A stretch of 64,000 nucleotides of DNA, taken from contig NZ_BAJV01000005.1 of NCBI RefSeq assembly GCF_000613885.1, positions 62,001 through 126,000 of the forward strand, read 5' to 3'. The notes beneath the pieces are model-generated. The model was not told the DNA's origin. It saw nothing but the letters and a program-made list of their open reading frames with translations, and made no database searches. Shown piece after piece: positions 41,173 to 49,963 of the stretch. The first letter of the stretch is position 1. Each line of letters opens with the position of its first letter. Source of the DNA: Asaia prunellae JCM 25354 (lineage in GTDB: Bacteria > Pseudomonadota > Alphaproteobacteria > Acetobacterales > Acetobacteraceae). Both the position numbers and the translations under genes were made by a program.

Positions 41173-41403
41173 ATGATCGTCTGTTCGTGTAATGCCCTGA
41201 CCAATCATGATATCGCTGATGCGGTCCGCCGGGGCGCTTCCAGACCCAAGGATGTCTACGCCGCAAAGGGATGCAAGGCGCAGTGCGGCAATTGTGTTCC
41301 CGGTGTTGTGTGCGCACTGCGTAGCCTGATGCGTGAGCGCAAGGAAAATGCCCATCTGTATCAGCACGCCGAACAGGGGGGCGGGTCAGCCGCCTTCGCC
41401 TGA
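41173..41403 (+). CDS. bfd: bacterioferritin-associated ferredoxin
   Basis: Small 2Fe-2S ferredoxin that donates electrons to bacterioferritin to release stored iron. With the start at ATG 41173 the cluster ligands are Cys4, Cys6, Cys38 and Cys41 (VCSCNALT ... CKAQCGNC), the same spacing as in E. coli Bfd. The roughly 76 aa length includes a polar tail of about 15 residues. It faces bfr tail to tail, with a strong terminator between them. A Fur-like dyad upstream suggests induction under iron limitation. Confidence 0.92.
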   Translation: MIVCSCNALTNHDIADAVRRGASRPKDVYAAKGCKAQCGNCVPGVVCALRSLMRERKENAHLYQHAEQGGGSAAFA

Positions 41404-41426
41404 ACGGACCGAATCCGCAAAACGCA

Positions 41427-41460
41427 AAAAACCCGGCACGCCAGAAGGCTGCCGGGTTTT
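41427..41460. terminator. bidirectional rho-independent terminator
   Basis: AAAACCCGGCA pairs with TGCCGGGTTTT around a short loop. The A- and T-runs on the two flanks let it end both bfd and bfr transcripts. Confidence 0.85.
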
Positions 41461-41522
41461 CTGTCAGTCAGACTTTATCTTCCGGCTATGCGTCGCAACG
41501 CTGGCCGGAGAAGGCTGCTATC

Positions 41523-42014
41523 TTACTCTGCTGTCTGCTCGGGGGCAGGTGAAGAGTTCAGCGTGATGTAACGCTGGATGCCAACCTGCTTGATCAGATC
41601 AAACTGACGGTCGATGAAGTCTTCATGCTCTTCCTCATTGGCGAGGATGCGGATCAGAAGATCGCGTGACACGTAGTCACGGACGCTTTCGCAATACGCA
41701 ATGCCTTCGCGCAGATCGGCCAGAGCCTTTTCTTCGAGCTTCAGGTCGCAGGCCAGAATTTCCTCGACGCTTTCGCCGATCAGGATCTGGTTCAGACGCT
41801 GCACATTCGGCAGGCCGCCGAGATAGAGGATACGTTCGATCAGCCAGTCAGCATGACGCATCTCTTCGATGGACTCGTCATATTCCTTCTTGCCGAGCTT
41901 GGTTACGCCCCAGTGGTTCAGGGTACGGGCATGGAGGAAATACTGGTTGATGGCAGTCAGTTCGTTCGTCAGCTGGATGTTCAGATGCTCGACGACTTTC
42001 GGGTCCTTAAGCAT
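41523..42014 (-). CDS. bfr: bacterioferritin
   Basis: Iron-storage protein forming a 24-subunit haem-containing shell. At 163 aa it aligns from its first residue with E. coli Bfr. The haem ligand Met52 is present in IEEMRHADWL. The ferroxidase residues Glu18, Glu51 and His54 are visible, and the second set lies in DLLIRILANEEEHEDF. It is the storage partner of the neighbouring bfd. Its upstream region is AT-rich and has Fur-like elements. Confidence 0.95.
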   Translation of the reverse strand: MLKDPKVVEHLNIQLTNELTAINQYFLHARTLNHWGVTKLGKKEYDESIEEMRHADWLIERILYLGGLPNVQRLNQILIGESVEEILACDLKLEEKALADLREGIAYCESVRDYVSRDLLIRILANEEEHEDFIDRQFDLIKQVGIQRYITLNSSPAPEQTAE

Positions 42015-42155
42015 GGCATGTTCCTTTCTTGATATCTGTCCTGTTGCGCCCGGTCAGCACATGGCTGTCCGTCGCTGGCTCTATGGCGCTCTTCAAGCAT
42101 GAAAAATAAAACCACGCAATAGAAATAACGAATATAATAATTATAGTATCGGAGA

Positions 42156-42214
42156 TGAGAATCAATCGCTCTATTAATACAGACTCAGTAAACGAAGTTG
42201 ATTTTCATTCGCAA
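42156..42214. promoter_or_regulatory. Fur-like elements upstream of bfr
   Basis: TGAGAATCAATCGCT at 42156-42170 and TTGATTTTCATTCGCAA at 42198-42214 resemble the half-sites seen upstream of bfd (reverse complements GCGATTGATTCTC and TTGCGAATGAAAATC). They are separated by 27 bases in the bfr upstream region. Confidence 0.5.
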
Positions 42215-42251
42215 CAATATGCTATTTCTTTTTTGGACTTCAAAACGAAAA

Positions 42252-42274
42252 ACGCCCCGCTTTGGGCGGGGCGT
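42252..42274 (-). terminator. rho-independent terminator of the helicase gene
   Basis: ACGCCCCGC and GCGGGGCGT form a perfect 9-base stem with a 5-base loop. On the minus strand it is followed by TTTTCGTTTTG. Confidence 0.8.
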
Positions 42275-42346
42275 CTGAACAGGGCAGTGCCCTGATTCTA
42301 ATGCTTTATCGGAAGTGACGCTGCACTGGGCGTCATGTGGCCTGCA

Positions 42347-44157
42347 TCAGTAGCGCTTGCGAGACGAACCCTTGCCGTTGCCGACACCGCTGCTCTTGCG
42401 GAAGGCCGGTCGATCGCCGCCACGGTCGCCACCGCGATCACCACCCCGGTCTCCTCCACGGAAACCACCCTTGCCACGGGGGGCGAATCCGCCTTCACGG
42501 GGGCGGCGTGGACCACGTGGCGGGGCAGACGGGCCGGTCGGTGCGGAAGCCGGCTCGATCTTGGCTTCGTCGGCATCGGCACCGGCAACACAGGAGCGGA
42601 AACGCTCAGCGCTGTCTGGTGCGATTTCAAAGAGGGTATGATCCGTGTCGATATGGATGGCGCCGATTTCGCTCTTGGTCACGCCGCCCAGGCGGCAGAT
42701 CAGCGGTACCAGCCATTTCGGATCGGCGCGCTCGGTGCGGCCAATCGCCAAGCTGAACCACTCGCCACCCATGCGATCAATACGGCCGGTGAATTCACGC
42801 GGGGCGCGATCGTCACGCATGCCACGAGCAGGCGCCTCGACGCTGACAGGGCGAATATTCTCAACACTTGGCAGGCGGCTCTTGTAAAGGCGTACCAGTG
42901 CGGTTGCCACTGATGCGAATCGTGCGTCTCGGCCAGTTTGGAAGCCAGAACATCCTCGTTGGCCTGGGACGGCGCAAAGAGCGTCTGGTCTTCCATCAGG
43001 CGCTTGGCATCCTGTTCGAGGATCGCATCAGCGGACGGAACACTCTCCCATTCAGCATTGCTGATCTTGGCCATAGTGAGCAGGCGCTCTGCCTTGCGGC
43101 GCTGGCTCAGCGGCACCATGACCACGCAGGTACCTTTGCGTCCTGCACGACCTGTGCGGCCAGAGCGATGCAGCAGAGTTGCGGCTTCACTCGGCATGTT
43201 GGCGTGAATGACGAGAGACAGAGCCGGAATGTCGATACCGCGAGCGGCAACGTCGGTCGCCACGCAGACGCGTGCCACGCCGGAACGCAGGGCCTCGATG
43301 GCGCGTGAACGCTCGTTCTGACCCATTTCGCCCGAGATTGCGACCGAGGCGAAGCCGCGCTCGACAAGGGCTGCCTGCACCTGTGCGACCATGGCGCGCG
43401 TGTTGCAGAACAGCATGGCTGTCGGGCTCTCGTAGAAGCGCAGCACATTGACGATGCCACGGCCGATATCATTGGGCGCAGTCAGCACGCATTTATAGGT
43501 GATGTCGTCATGCTGCTTGGAAGTCGAGGCGGTGTTGATTCGCTCGGCATTCTTCTGGAAGCGACGTGCCAGATTGGCGATTTCCTTGGCGATAGTCGCC
43601 GAGAACAGCAGCGTGCGGCGTTCGACCGGGGCAGCATCCAGGAGCTGCTCCAGCTCGTCGCGGAAGCCCAGATCGAGCATCTCATCTGCTTCGTCGAGTA
43701 CGACTACACGCAGATCAGACAGGTTCAGTGCGCCGCGAGACAGATGGTCGCACAGGCGGCCAGGTGTGCCGACAACGATATGAGCGCCGTTTGACAGGTT
43801 GCGGGCTTCGCGACGGGCATCGGTGCCACCAATGCAGCTTACGATACGTGCGCCGGTCTCGGCATAGAGCCACTGGAGTTCGGTCTGCACCTGCAGGGCC
43901 AGTTCGCGCGTTGGCGCCACGACCAGAGCCATCGGGCTGTTGGCGGGGGGCAGGCGTTCGCTCCCCTCGGGAATAAGGGTTGGGGCAAAGGCCAGACCAA
44001 AGGCAACCGTCTTGCCCGATCCCGTCTGGGCGGAAACAAGCAGATCCCGTGTTTCGAGGCCCGGCTGCAGCACAGCTTCCTGCACGGCGGTCGGCGTTTC
44101 ATATCCGCGTGCCGCCAGAGCGCGACTGAGAGACGGGACGGTATCGGGAAAAGGCAT
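42347..44157 (-). CDS. DEAD-box RNA helicase, DeaD/CsdA type (one frameshift)
   Basis: ATP-dependent RNA helicase for ribosome assembly and RNA decay. It has the Q motif (YETPTAVQEAVL), motif I AQTGSGKT, motif Ia PTRELALQ, motif II VLDEADEML, motif III SAT and motif VI HRSGRTGRAG. The C-terminus has a DbpA-type RNA-binding domain (about residues 470-545) and a Gly/Arg/Asp tail with four GGDR units. The frame breaks near 42910, where one G of a GG pair is missing just after ETHDSHQ; the corrected protein is about 603 aa. The long 5' leader would fit cold-shock control, but this is not shown. Confidence 0.9.
42410..42457 (-). repeat. four 12-base GGDR-coding units in the helicase tail
   Basis: Four tandem units each encode Gly-Gly-Asp-Arg but use different codons, so the repeat is kept at protein level more than at DNA level. 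RGG-like tails bind RNA. Confidence 0.8.
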
Positions 44158-44412
44158 GCGGTTCGGACTCGATCAGGATCTTGCGAAGAAAGAACGCCGT
44201 TACAGAGCTTCGCTGTGCCGAGCATGGCTCGCGGCGTAAGGAAGGCGGTCAATAGAGAATATGCAGGATGAAATCTAGGATTAAACAGCAGGGAGGCTGA
44301 AAACGCTGATCCTCGAGATGTTACCTTGCATGAGTTCAATATATGGGAAAGGAGAAAGGTTTTGAAGCGACTGTCTTCATGTAAACCCTAAAATTCGGGT
44401 AAGACGCCGCGC

Positions 44413-46569
44413 ATGATTGTTGATTTTCTTGCCCGTCAGAACGAGGCGCTTTCCCGTCTGAACGGTCGTTCCTGGCCTTTCAGATGGCTCTGGGCGCCGA
44501 GTGGCAATGCGGTTGAATTTGCTCTGCGCAATACGATTGCGTCCCTGTTTGCGCTGGGCATTGCGTTCTGGATGGAGCTCGGGGAACCGCAATGGGCGGC
44601 CATGACCGTCTGGATTACGGCCCAGGGCTCCCGGGGTGAAAGCCTTTCCAAGGGGCGCTGGCGTCTGGTTGGCACGCTGCTCGGTGTGATCGCCGCTATC
44701 ACCCTGGTTTCCGGGTTCCCCCAGGCTCCTTGGCTGTTCATTCCGGTGCTTGCCCTCTGGGCTGGGCTGTGCACTGGCCTTGCGACGCTGCTGCATAATT
44801 TTCGTGCCTATGCATTCGTTCTGGCAGCCTATACCTGCGCTATCATTGCGACAGGTTCGCTGAGCGCGCCCGATCATGTATTCGAGATTGCGATGGCACG
44901 GGGGACATATATCGTCCTCGGTGTTCTGTGTGAGATGGCGGCAGGCCTTATTTTTTCTGCTTCGCTGGCGGTCAAGGCCCGTCGCACCATGCGGGCATGG
45001 CTGATAGAAGGTATCGAGGGCGCTTCTCATGTGATTAGTGACGTCCTTGCTGGTGCAGCCCCACCTGAGGCAGCCATACGCGCTGTTTTCAGTCGTACGC
45101 TCAAACTCAATGAACAGCTCGAATTCACTGTGGTGGAGGTGGGACGCAGTGATCACGCCATAGCCTGCGCCTATGCGACGATTGGTATTCTCTCGAAAAT
45201 CGTCTCACGCGGCCTTGGAATGCAGGCCCGTCTTTCAATCACGCCTGTGGTTTCCGAAATGACGCGAAAGATGCAGGCTGAAGTGGCAGCGTTTATCAGG
45301 GGGCTGACAGCTCGCCTCGGGGATGCGGCGCTTGTTGTTTCACTGAGGGAGGATCTCAGGGTGCTTCAGGCGCGTCTCGATATTCTCTACAGACAGGCTG
45401 ATAATGGTGGGGGTGAGTCCTTTACGCCGGATGACCGGATTATCCTGCATGGTATCAGGCTTATTCTGGAAGAATATGAAACGCTTCTGGTCTATTTCGA
45501 GGCGAAACCCGATGAAGCTCTCACACCCGCGAGGTTCCGTCTGCGACGGGTGATGCATTTTCATGCGGCTTTTCATAATGCGATGCGATCAACCGCTGCG
45601 ATCCTGCTGGCAGGTTTGTTCTGGGAGGTGACCGCCTGGTCTCAGGGGGCAGCATTCATCTCCTTTATTGCTGTAGTCGTGGCAGGGTTTGCCACGACAG
45701 ATAATACGGTGCTGGTCAGTAACCGTTTTTTTTATGGTGCCTGTTTCGCGGCACTTGCTTCGATCGTACCCGTTTTTTTCCTGATTCCTCTGGGATCCGG
45801 GTTCGAGGCTCTGGTCGTGGCAGTGGGACCTCTGATGTTCATAGGTGGTCTGGCCATACGCAATCCGGCCACAGCGACGGCAGGGAGCGCGTATAATACG
45901 TTTCTACCAGCGATCATCGGGCTTGATAATCAGACACGCATGAGTGAGCTGGGCTGGTTCAATGCCACGATGGCGCTTCTCCTTGGTCTTGGGGCCGGTG
46001 TGCTGGTCTTCCGGTGTATTCTGCCTTTCAATATGCATCAGGTCTGTGTTCTGCTCAGGCGTCGCGCCCTCAAGGGGCTGGTGCGTATCTGCACGTCCAG
46101 GCGACGCCTTCCGGAGGAGAATCGCTGGATCGGCCTTGTCACCCAGGGGATGGAACGGGTGATACGTTACGCGGGTACAGGATTGACGCCATTCATCGAG
46201 CTGAATCTGCATGGTCTCCTCTCTGTCATGACGCTGGGTCGTAATCTGCTTTTTCTCAGAGGCTTTGCCTCGCGTCCCACTCTGCCTCCGGCGCTTGCCG
46301 ACATACTCACGGATTTTTTCAGAGAGATCGGGCCGCACTGGCTGCGCATGCCTTCGACGGAAGAATCTGCTTTTTCAGTGAGGCTGGAAACGGCCATAGC
46401 GACGTTGCGTGAACAGGCATGTTCTGCCTCTGAGAGCGAACGCCTTGCCTATGCTGAAGCGCTGGGCAGCTTTATTGTTGTGCAGCATGAATGGGCAGGA
46501 AATCAGCTCTGGCTTGATAATAGAAGCTTTCGTTCTGCCTTGCAGAAAGCCAGTAACCAGGATGCCTGA
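44413..46569 (+). CDS. FUSC family aromatic-acid/efflux membrane protein
   Basis: About 718 aa. Two bundles of transmembrane helices (roughly residues 30-190 and 390-540) are each followed by a cytoplasmic helical region, the FUSC layout seen in AaeB and fusaric-acid resistance proteins. The segment WAAMTVWITAQGSRGESLSKG is characteristic of the first repeat. It probably exports hydrophobic or aromatic acids, which would be useful at low pH. Partner HlyD-like genes of the AaeA type are not adjacent. It is divergent from the helicase with a 255-base gap. Confidence 0.8.
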   Translation: MIVDFLARQNEALSRLNGRSWPFRWLWAPSGNAVEFALRNTIASLFALGIAFWMELGEPQWAAMTVWITAQGSRGESLSKGRWRLVGTLLGVIAAITLVSGFPQAPWLFIPVLALWAGLCTGLATLLHNFRAYAFVLAAYTCAIIATGSLSAPDHVFEIAMARGTYIVLGVLCEMAAGLIFSASLAVKARRTMRAWLIEGIEGASHVISDVLAGAAPPEAAIRAVFSRTLKLNEQLEFTVVEVGRSDHAIACAYATIGILSKIVSRGLGMQARLSITPVVSEMTRKMQAEVAAFIRGLTARLGDAALVVSLREDLRVLQARLDILYRQADNGGGESFTPDDRIILHGIRLILEEYETLLVYFEAKPDEALTPARFRLRRVMHFHAAFHNAMRSTAAILLAGLFWEVTAWSQGAAFISFIAVVVAGFATTDNTVLVSNRFFYGACFAALASIVPVFFLIPLGSGFEALVVAVGPLMFIGGLAIRNPATATAGSAYNTFLPAIIGLDNQTRMSELGWFNATMALLLGLGAGVLVFRCILPFNMHQVCVLLRRRALKGLVRICTSRRRLPEENRWIGLVTQGMERVIRYAGTGLTPFIELNLHGLLSVMTLGRNLLFLRGFASRPTLPPALADILTDFFREIGPHWLRMPSTEESAFSVRLETAIATLREQACSASESERLAYAEALGSFIVVQHEWAGNQLWLDNRSFRSALQKASNQDA

Positions 46570-46724
46570 GGGGGGCCGGGAGGACTTTGCAGAGTGGATC
46601 ACAGCCATATGATAGAGTAATAACGAATTAATGTTCCGATTCCTGAGGAAGAAGAGAATATAAATTCTCATTCCAACGCTGCCTCTGCATGGCGGCGCGG
46701 TTTCACAGGAATGGTGCTTGCGTC

Positions 46725-47684
46725 ATGAAGATCGGATTTGTTTCAGACAGCCTCGGGACACTCTCTTTCGACGACATGCTGGATCAGGCCGTCGCTCTCG
46801 GTGTTTCGGGGGTGGAGGTCAATACGGGTGGATGGTCTCACGCCCCTCATATCGATCTGCCGCTTCTGCGGGGAAGCGCCGCAGCCAGGCAGTCCTTCAT
46901 GCAGGCTTTTGAAAGCCGGGGTCTTGAAATCATTTCCCTCAATGTAAACGGTAATCCGCTTCATCCTGTTGATTGCAAACAGAGTGAGGATCTGCACGAG
47001 ACGATCCGGCTGGCGGGCGATCTGGGTATCACCAAGATCTGTACCATGTCTGGTCTGCCCGAGGGGCGGGAAGGTGATCTTCTGCCTAACTGGGTTGTGA
47101 GTTCCTGGCCACCGGAAGGCCAGGTAGCCAAGGAATGGCAGCTCAAGGAACGTCTCATTCCGTATTGGGAAAAGGTGCTTGAGATGGCGCCACAATGCGG
47201 TGTCACACAGTTTGCACTCGAAATGCATGGTGGGCAGTGGGCCTATAACGTGCCCAATCTGCTTCGTCTGCGCGAGGTGCTTGGTCCGATGATCGGTGCC
47301 AATCTCGATCCCTCTCATATGTTCTGGATGGGGGGGGATCCGATTGCGGCCATCGATGCGCTGGGTGACGCAATCTGCCATGTCCATGCCAAGGATGCCG
47401 GGTTCAACGAAGCACGACACGGTGTCACGACGAGCCTTGAAAACGGACCGCTTGGTTTGCCCTCTGATCGGGCCTGGTCCTTTCTCACGCTTGGTTATGG
47501 TCATGACACGCTCTGGTGGCGACAGTTCTGCTACCGTCTGCGGATGGTCGGGTATGATGGCTGGCTTTCGATCGAGCATGAGGATTCACTGCTCGATCCG
47601 ATCGAAGGGCTTGAAAAATCTGTCGCGCTACTGCGTGAAGTCATGCCGGTCAGGATCGGCGGCTTTACCCAGCTGGAGATCTGA
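46725..47684 (+). CDS. sugar phosphate isomerase/epimerase (TIM barrel)
   Basis: About 319 aa of the xylose-isomerase-like TIM-barrel family. Metal-binding positions are visible in FALEMHGGQW, GANLDPSHMFWMGGDP, CHVHAKDAGFN and LSIEHEDSLLDPIEG, four acidic/His ligands in the usual order. The substrate is not predictable; relatives act on keto sugars or inositols. Start ATG 46725 begins directly at the first strand (MKIGFVSDSLG). It lies alone between the FUSC gene and a convergent methyltransferase gene. Confidence 0.8.
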   Translation: MKIGFVSDSLGTLSFDDMLDQAVALGVSGVEVNTGGWSHAPHIDLPLLRGSAAARQSFMQAFESRGLEIISLNVNGNPLHPVDCKQSEDLHETIRLAGDLGITKICTMSGLPEGREGDLLPNWVVSSWPPEGQVAKEWQLKERLIPYWEKVLEMAPQCGVTQFALEMHGGQWAYNVPNLLRLREVLGPMIGANLDPSHMFWMGGDPIAAIDALGDAICHVHAKDAGFNEARHGVTTSLENGPLGLPSDRAWSFLTLGYGHDTLWWRQFCYRLRMVGYDGWLSIEHEDSLLDPIEGLEKSVALLREVMPVRIGGFTQLEI

Positions 47685-47714
47685 CGTCGTTGATACGGTC
47701 AGCCTGACGGATTG

Positions 47715-48361
47715 TCAGGCAACTGTCTTCTTACGACCGATCACAGCATGGACGGTATCGTTCCATGCTGTCAGATCTTCAGGGGGAACAACTTCGCCTG
47801 TATCAAGATCACTGAAACCGGCGCGGTCGAGCAGAAGGGTGATCAGTCGTGTACGATCGGCGGGCTCAAGAGCCTGCCAGAGTGCTACGGCCTTCTGCGG
47901 AATGAAATTGTCCGAAAAAGTGATGATGATCGGTGCGCCGGGGCGGAGGAGGCGGTTGATCTCCTCCAGTACAGTGGTCGGATCTGTGAGATAGGCAAAA
48001 CCATCGCACAGACAGACGGCATCCAGGGTGGAATCGGGTAGATCGATTAGTGGAGTTTCGTTGAGATCCTGTTCGATGCGCTGGGTCAGGGCTGTATTGC
48101 TGTCGAGTGCGCTCTTGTTCACATCGAGTCCGATTACCGTCTCATGACTGCTCTCCGGCGGGATATGCTGAGAGATCCTGACATGAGATCGAGCACAACT
48201 CCCGATGCCGGTAGCGTTGTCTGATAGAGAGCCGTGACAGCGGTTCGAGCTCCGACATCCATCTGGCTGGAATCGCTGCGCCCGTTATAGAACAGGCGAT
48301 CTGGATCATTGTTGGCGCGGGTGAAGGCCGCAGGATGCAGCCCTGATGGGGTGTCGGCCAT
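47715..48361 (-). CDS. SAM-dependent methyltransferase (one frameshift)
   Basis: About 215 aa. The class I methyltransferase motif I region is VVLDLMS, followed by an acidic strand end (IGLDVN) and motif IV-like LDAVCLCDGFAYLTDP. The N-terminus (LFYNGR, then AVTALYQTTLP) matches a family of uncharacterised alphaproteobacterial and cyanobacterial methyltransferases. The frame shifts near 48176, between the DLMS and HIPPESSHE segments; one base is missing. Start ATG 48361 is chosen because AGGAAG lies upstream. The substrate is unknown. Confidence 0.75.
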
Positions 48362-48439
48362 AGGTGTCTTCCTGACTGTCTCAACGAGGAAACAAGGAGG
48401 GATGCAACCGCCTTCGTTTCTCGTCAAGTCAGGGATGGA

Positions 48440-49066
48440 TCAGAGCGCGGCGCCGTGCCATTCAAACGGTCCGTGCGAGATGCCGGCTACCCGGGCATGG
48501 CTCTCGAGCGGTATAGCCTGCTGACGCAGCAGGGGCATCAGCACTTCGCCTGCGCTTCGGTAGGGTGCGCGATCTGCGGGGGCAGTCAGTATCACATCGT
48601 AAAAGCCGAGCTTGCGGTAATCATTCAGACGCAGGGCTATTTCCTGTGCGGTACCGATAAGCGCGGCAGCGGCAATCTGTGACCTGAGGCCGAGGGCAAT
48701 GAGAGTCTCAGCCTGTTCCCATGCTTCCTCTGTATTCTCGTCGAGAACAATATCAAGGGCGATGGCCGAGCGGGTAGGGTGATCGACGATCTGTGATGGC
48801 AGGCAATGTTCATAAAGAGCCATGGTCTCGGCAACGCTGCCATCGGGCCGAAGGCGTTCTACCCCTGTCAGGCCTAGGCGCAACAGGTTGTGACGCGGTG
48901 CCTGAGCACGAAGCCAGCCGATATCGCTCTGATCGACAAGAAGGTTTGACCCTGAGGAAGTTTGTGACAGGCAGACTTCGATCTCGTCACGACTCATTCC
49001 CAGACACGACCAGATCAGACGCATGTGACGTGTAATGGCAGGCGTGTCGTAAGGCGCAACAAACAT
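48440..49066 (-). CDS. short luciferase-like (LLM) flavin oxidoreductase-like protein
   Basis: About 208 aa, little more than half the length of a usual luciferase-like monooxygenase. The C-terminal part (AALIGTAQEIALRLNDYRKLG, DVILTAP) resembles the LLM family segment that closes the barrel. The N-terminal strands with the FMN site are not evident. It may be a shortened relative, a fragment, or an unrelated protein that resembles LLM locally. ATG 49066 has AGGA about 10 bases upstream. It is divergent from dapF, with a palindrome between them. Confidence 0.45.
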   Translation of the reverse strand: MFVAPYDTPAITRHMRLIWSCLGMSRDEIEVCLSQTSSGSNLLVDQSDIGWLRAQAPRHNLLRLGLTGVERLRPDGSVAETMALYEHCLPSQIVDHPTRSAIALDIVLDENTEEAWEQAETLIALGLRSQIAAAALIGTAQEIALRLNDYRKLGFYDVILTAPADRAPYRSAGEVLMPLLRQQAIPLESHARVAGISHGPFEWHGAAL

Positions 49067-49122
49067 GGATCTCGTATTCCTGCGTCGCATGGAGCGGCGC
49101 AACGGTTTTGAAAATTTACAAA

Positions 49123-49141
49123 GGAAAACCTGAGGTTTTCC
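49123..49141. promoter_or_regulatory. 19-base palindrome between the LLM-like gene and dapF
   Basis: GGAAAACCT-G-AGGTTTTCC is perfectly symmetric around a single central base. It lies 37 bases before dapF and 57 before the LLM-like gene, a fitting place for an operator. Confidence 0.45.
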
Positions 49142-49177
49142 GTGCCGGAACGGCTCGGAGCCTCTATAACTGCGAGC

Positions 49178-49963
49178 ATGATGATCCGGTTCCATAAGAT
49201 GCAGGGCCTGGGTAATGACTTTGTCATTATCGACAGGCGTCACGGGCCTTTTGAGGCAACATTACATACTATGTCGCAGCTCTGTGACAGACGCTTCGGT
49301 ATTGGCTGCGATCAGCTCGTTCTGCTCGATGCAGCGGATCGTGAAGGGGCTGATGTGCTGGTCCGGTTCTTCAACCCAGATGGTTCCGAAGCAGGGGCGT
49401 GCGGTAATGCTTCACGCTGCGTCGCGGCTCTGGTGGGAGGGGCGCCTGTTCTGCAGACGCGTGCCGGTCTGTTGCCCAGTTTTGTGACACCGGACGGGGA
49501 AATCGGGGTTGATATGGGGCGCCCCGTGTTTGAATGGCAGAGCATACCGCTGGCGCATGCCATGAATACGCTTGATCTGCCTTTGTCTGGCAATCCGGCT
49601 GCCTGTTCGATGGGGAATCCCCATGTGACCTTTTTTGACGGGCTGGAGCGCGCAGAACGTGAGGGTGCAGCGCTGGAGCGCAACGCGCTTTTTCCCGAAC
49701 GGGCCAATATCGGCTGTGTCGAGATCCTGTCGAGACAGGCTGTCAGGCTGCGCGTCTGGGAGCGTGGCGCGGGGTTGACCCTTGCCTGTGGGTCAGGTGC
49801 CTGTGCCGCTGTCGTCAATGGGGTGCGTCGGGGTCTGCTTGACCGGCATTGCGACGTGACGATGGAGGGTGGCAGTCTTCGTATCCATTGGCGTAAGGAC
49901 GATGATCATGTGCTGATGATCGGCCCTGCCACCCATGTGTTTGAAGGGCAGATTCACCTGTGA
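49178..49963 (+). CDS. dapF: diaminopimelate epimerase
   Basis: Converts LL- to meso-diaminopimelate for lysine and peptidoglycan. The two catalytic Cys are in GACGNASRC and LACGSGACAA, and the N-terminal MQGLGNDFVIID is typical. About 261 aa, slightly short but within range for alphaproteobacteria. Two ATG codons in tandem (49178 and 49181) could both serve. The stop overlaps the mtaB GTG start (GTGA). Confidence 0.94.
   Translation: MMIRFHKMQGLGNDFVIIDRRHGPFEATLHTMSQLCDRRFGIGCDQLVLLDAADREGADVLVRFFNPDGSEAGACGNASRCVAALVGGAPVLQTRAGLLPSFVTPDGEIGVDMGRPVFEWQSIPLAHAMNTLDLPLSGNPAACSMGNPHVTFFDGLERAEREGAALERNALFPERANIGCVEILSRQAVRLRVWERGAGLTLACGSGACAAVVNGVRRGLLDRHCDVTMEGGSLRIHWRKDDDHVLMIGPATHVFEGQIHL

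Larger units (their letters stand above)
42015..42346. other. AT-rich leader of bfr and helicase 3' region
   Basis: About 330 bases without a gene. It contains an AT-rich bfr promoter region (42105-42235) with two Fur-like elements, and a helicase terminator near 42252. Nothing else is recognised. Confidence 0.5.

Noticed and set aside
42410-42457. Tandem units as a DNA repeat or CRISPR-like array
   Set aside because: They encode a GGDR protein repeat with varied codons and have no spacers.
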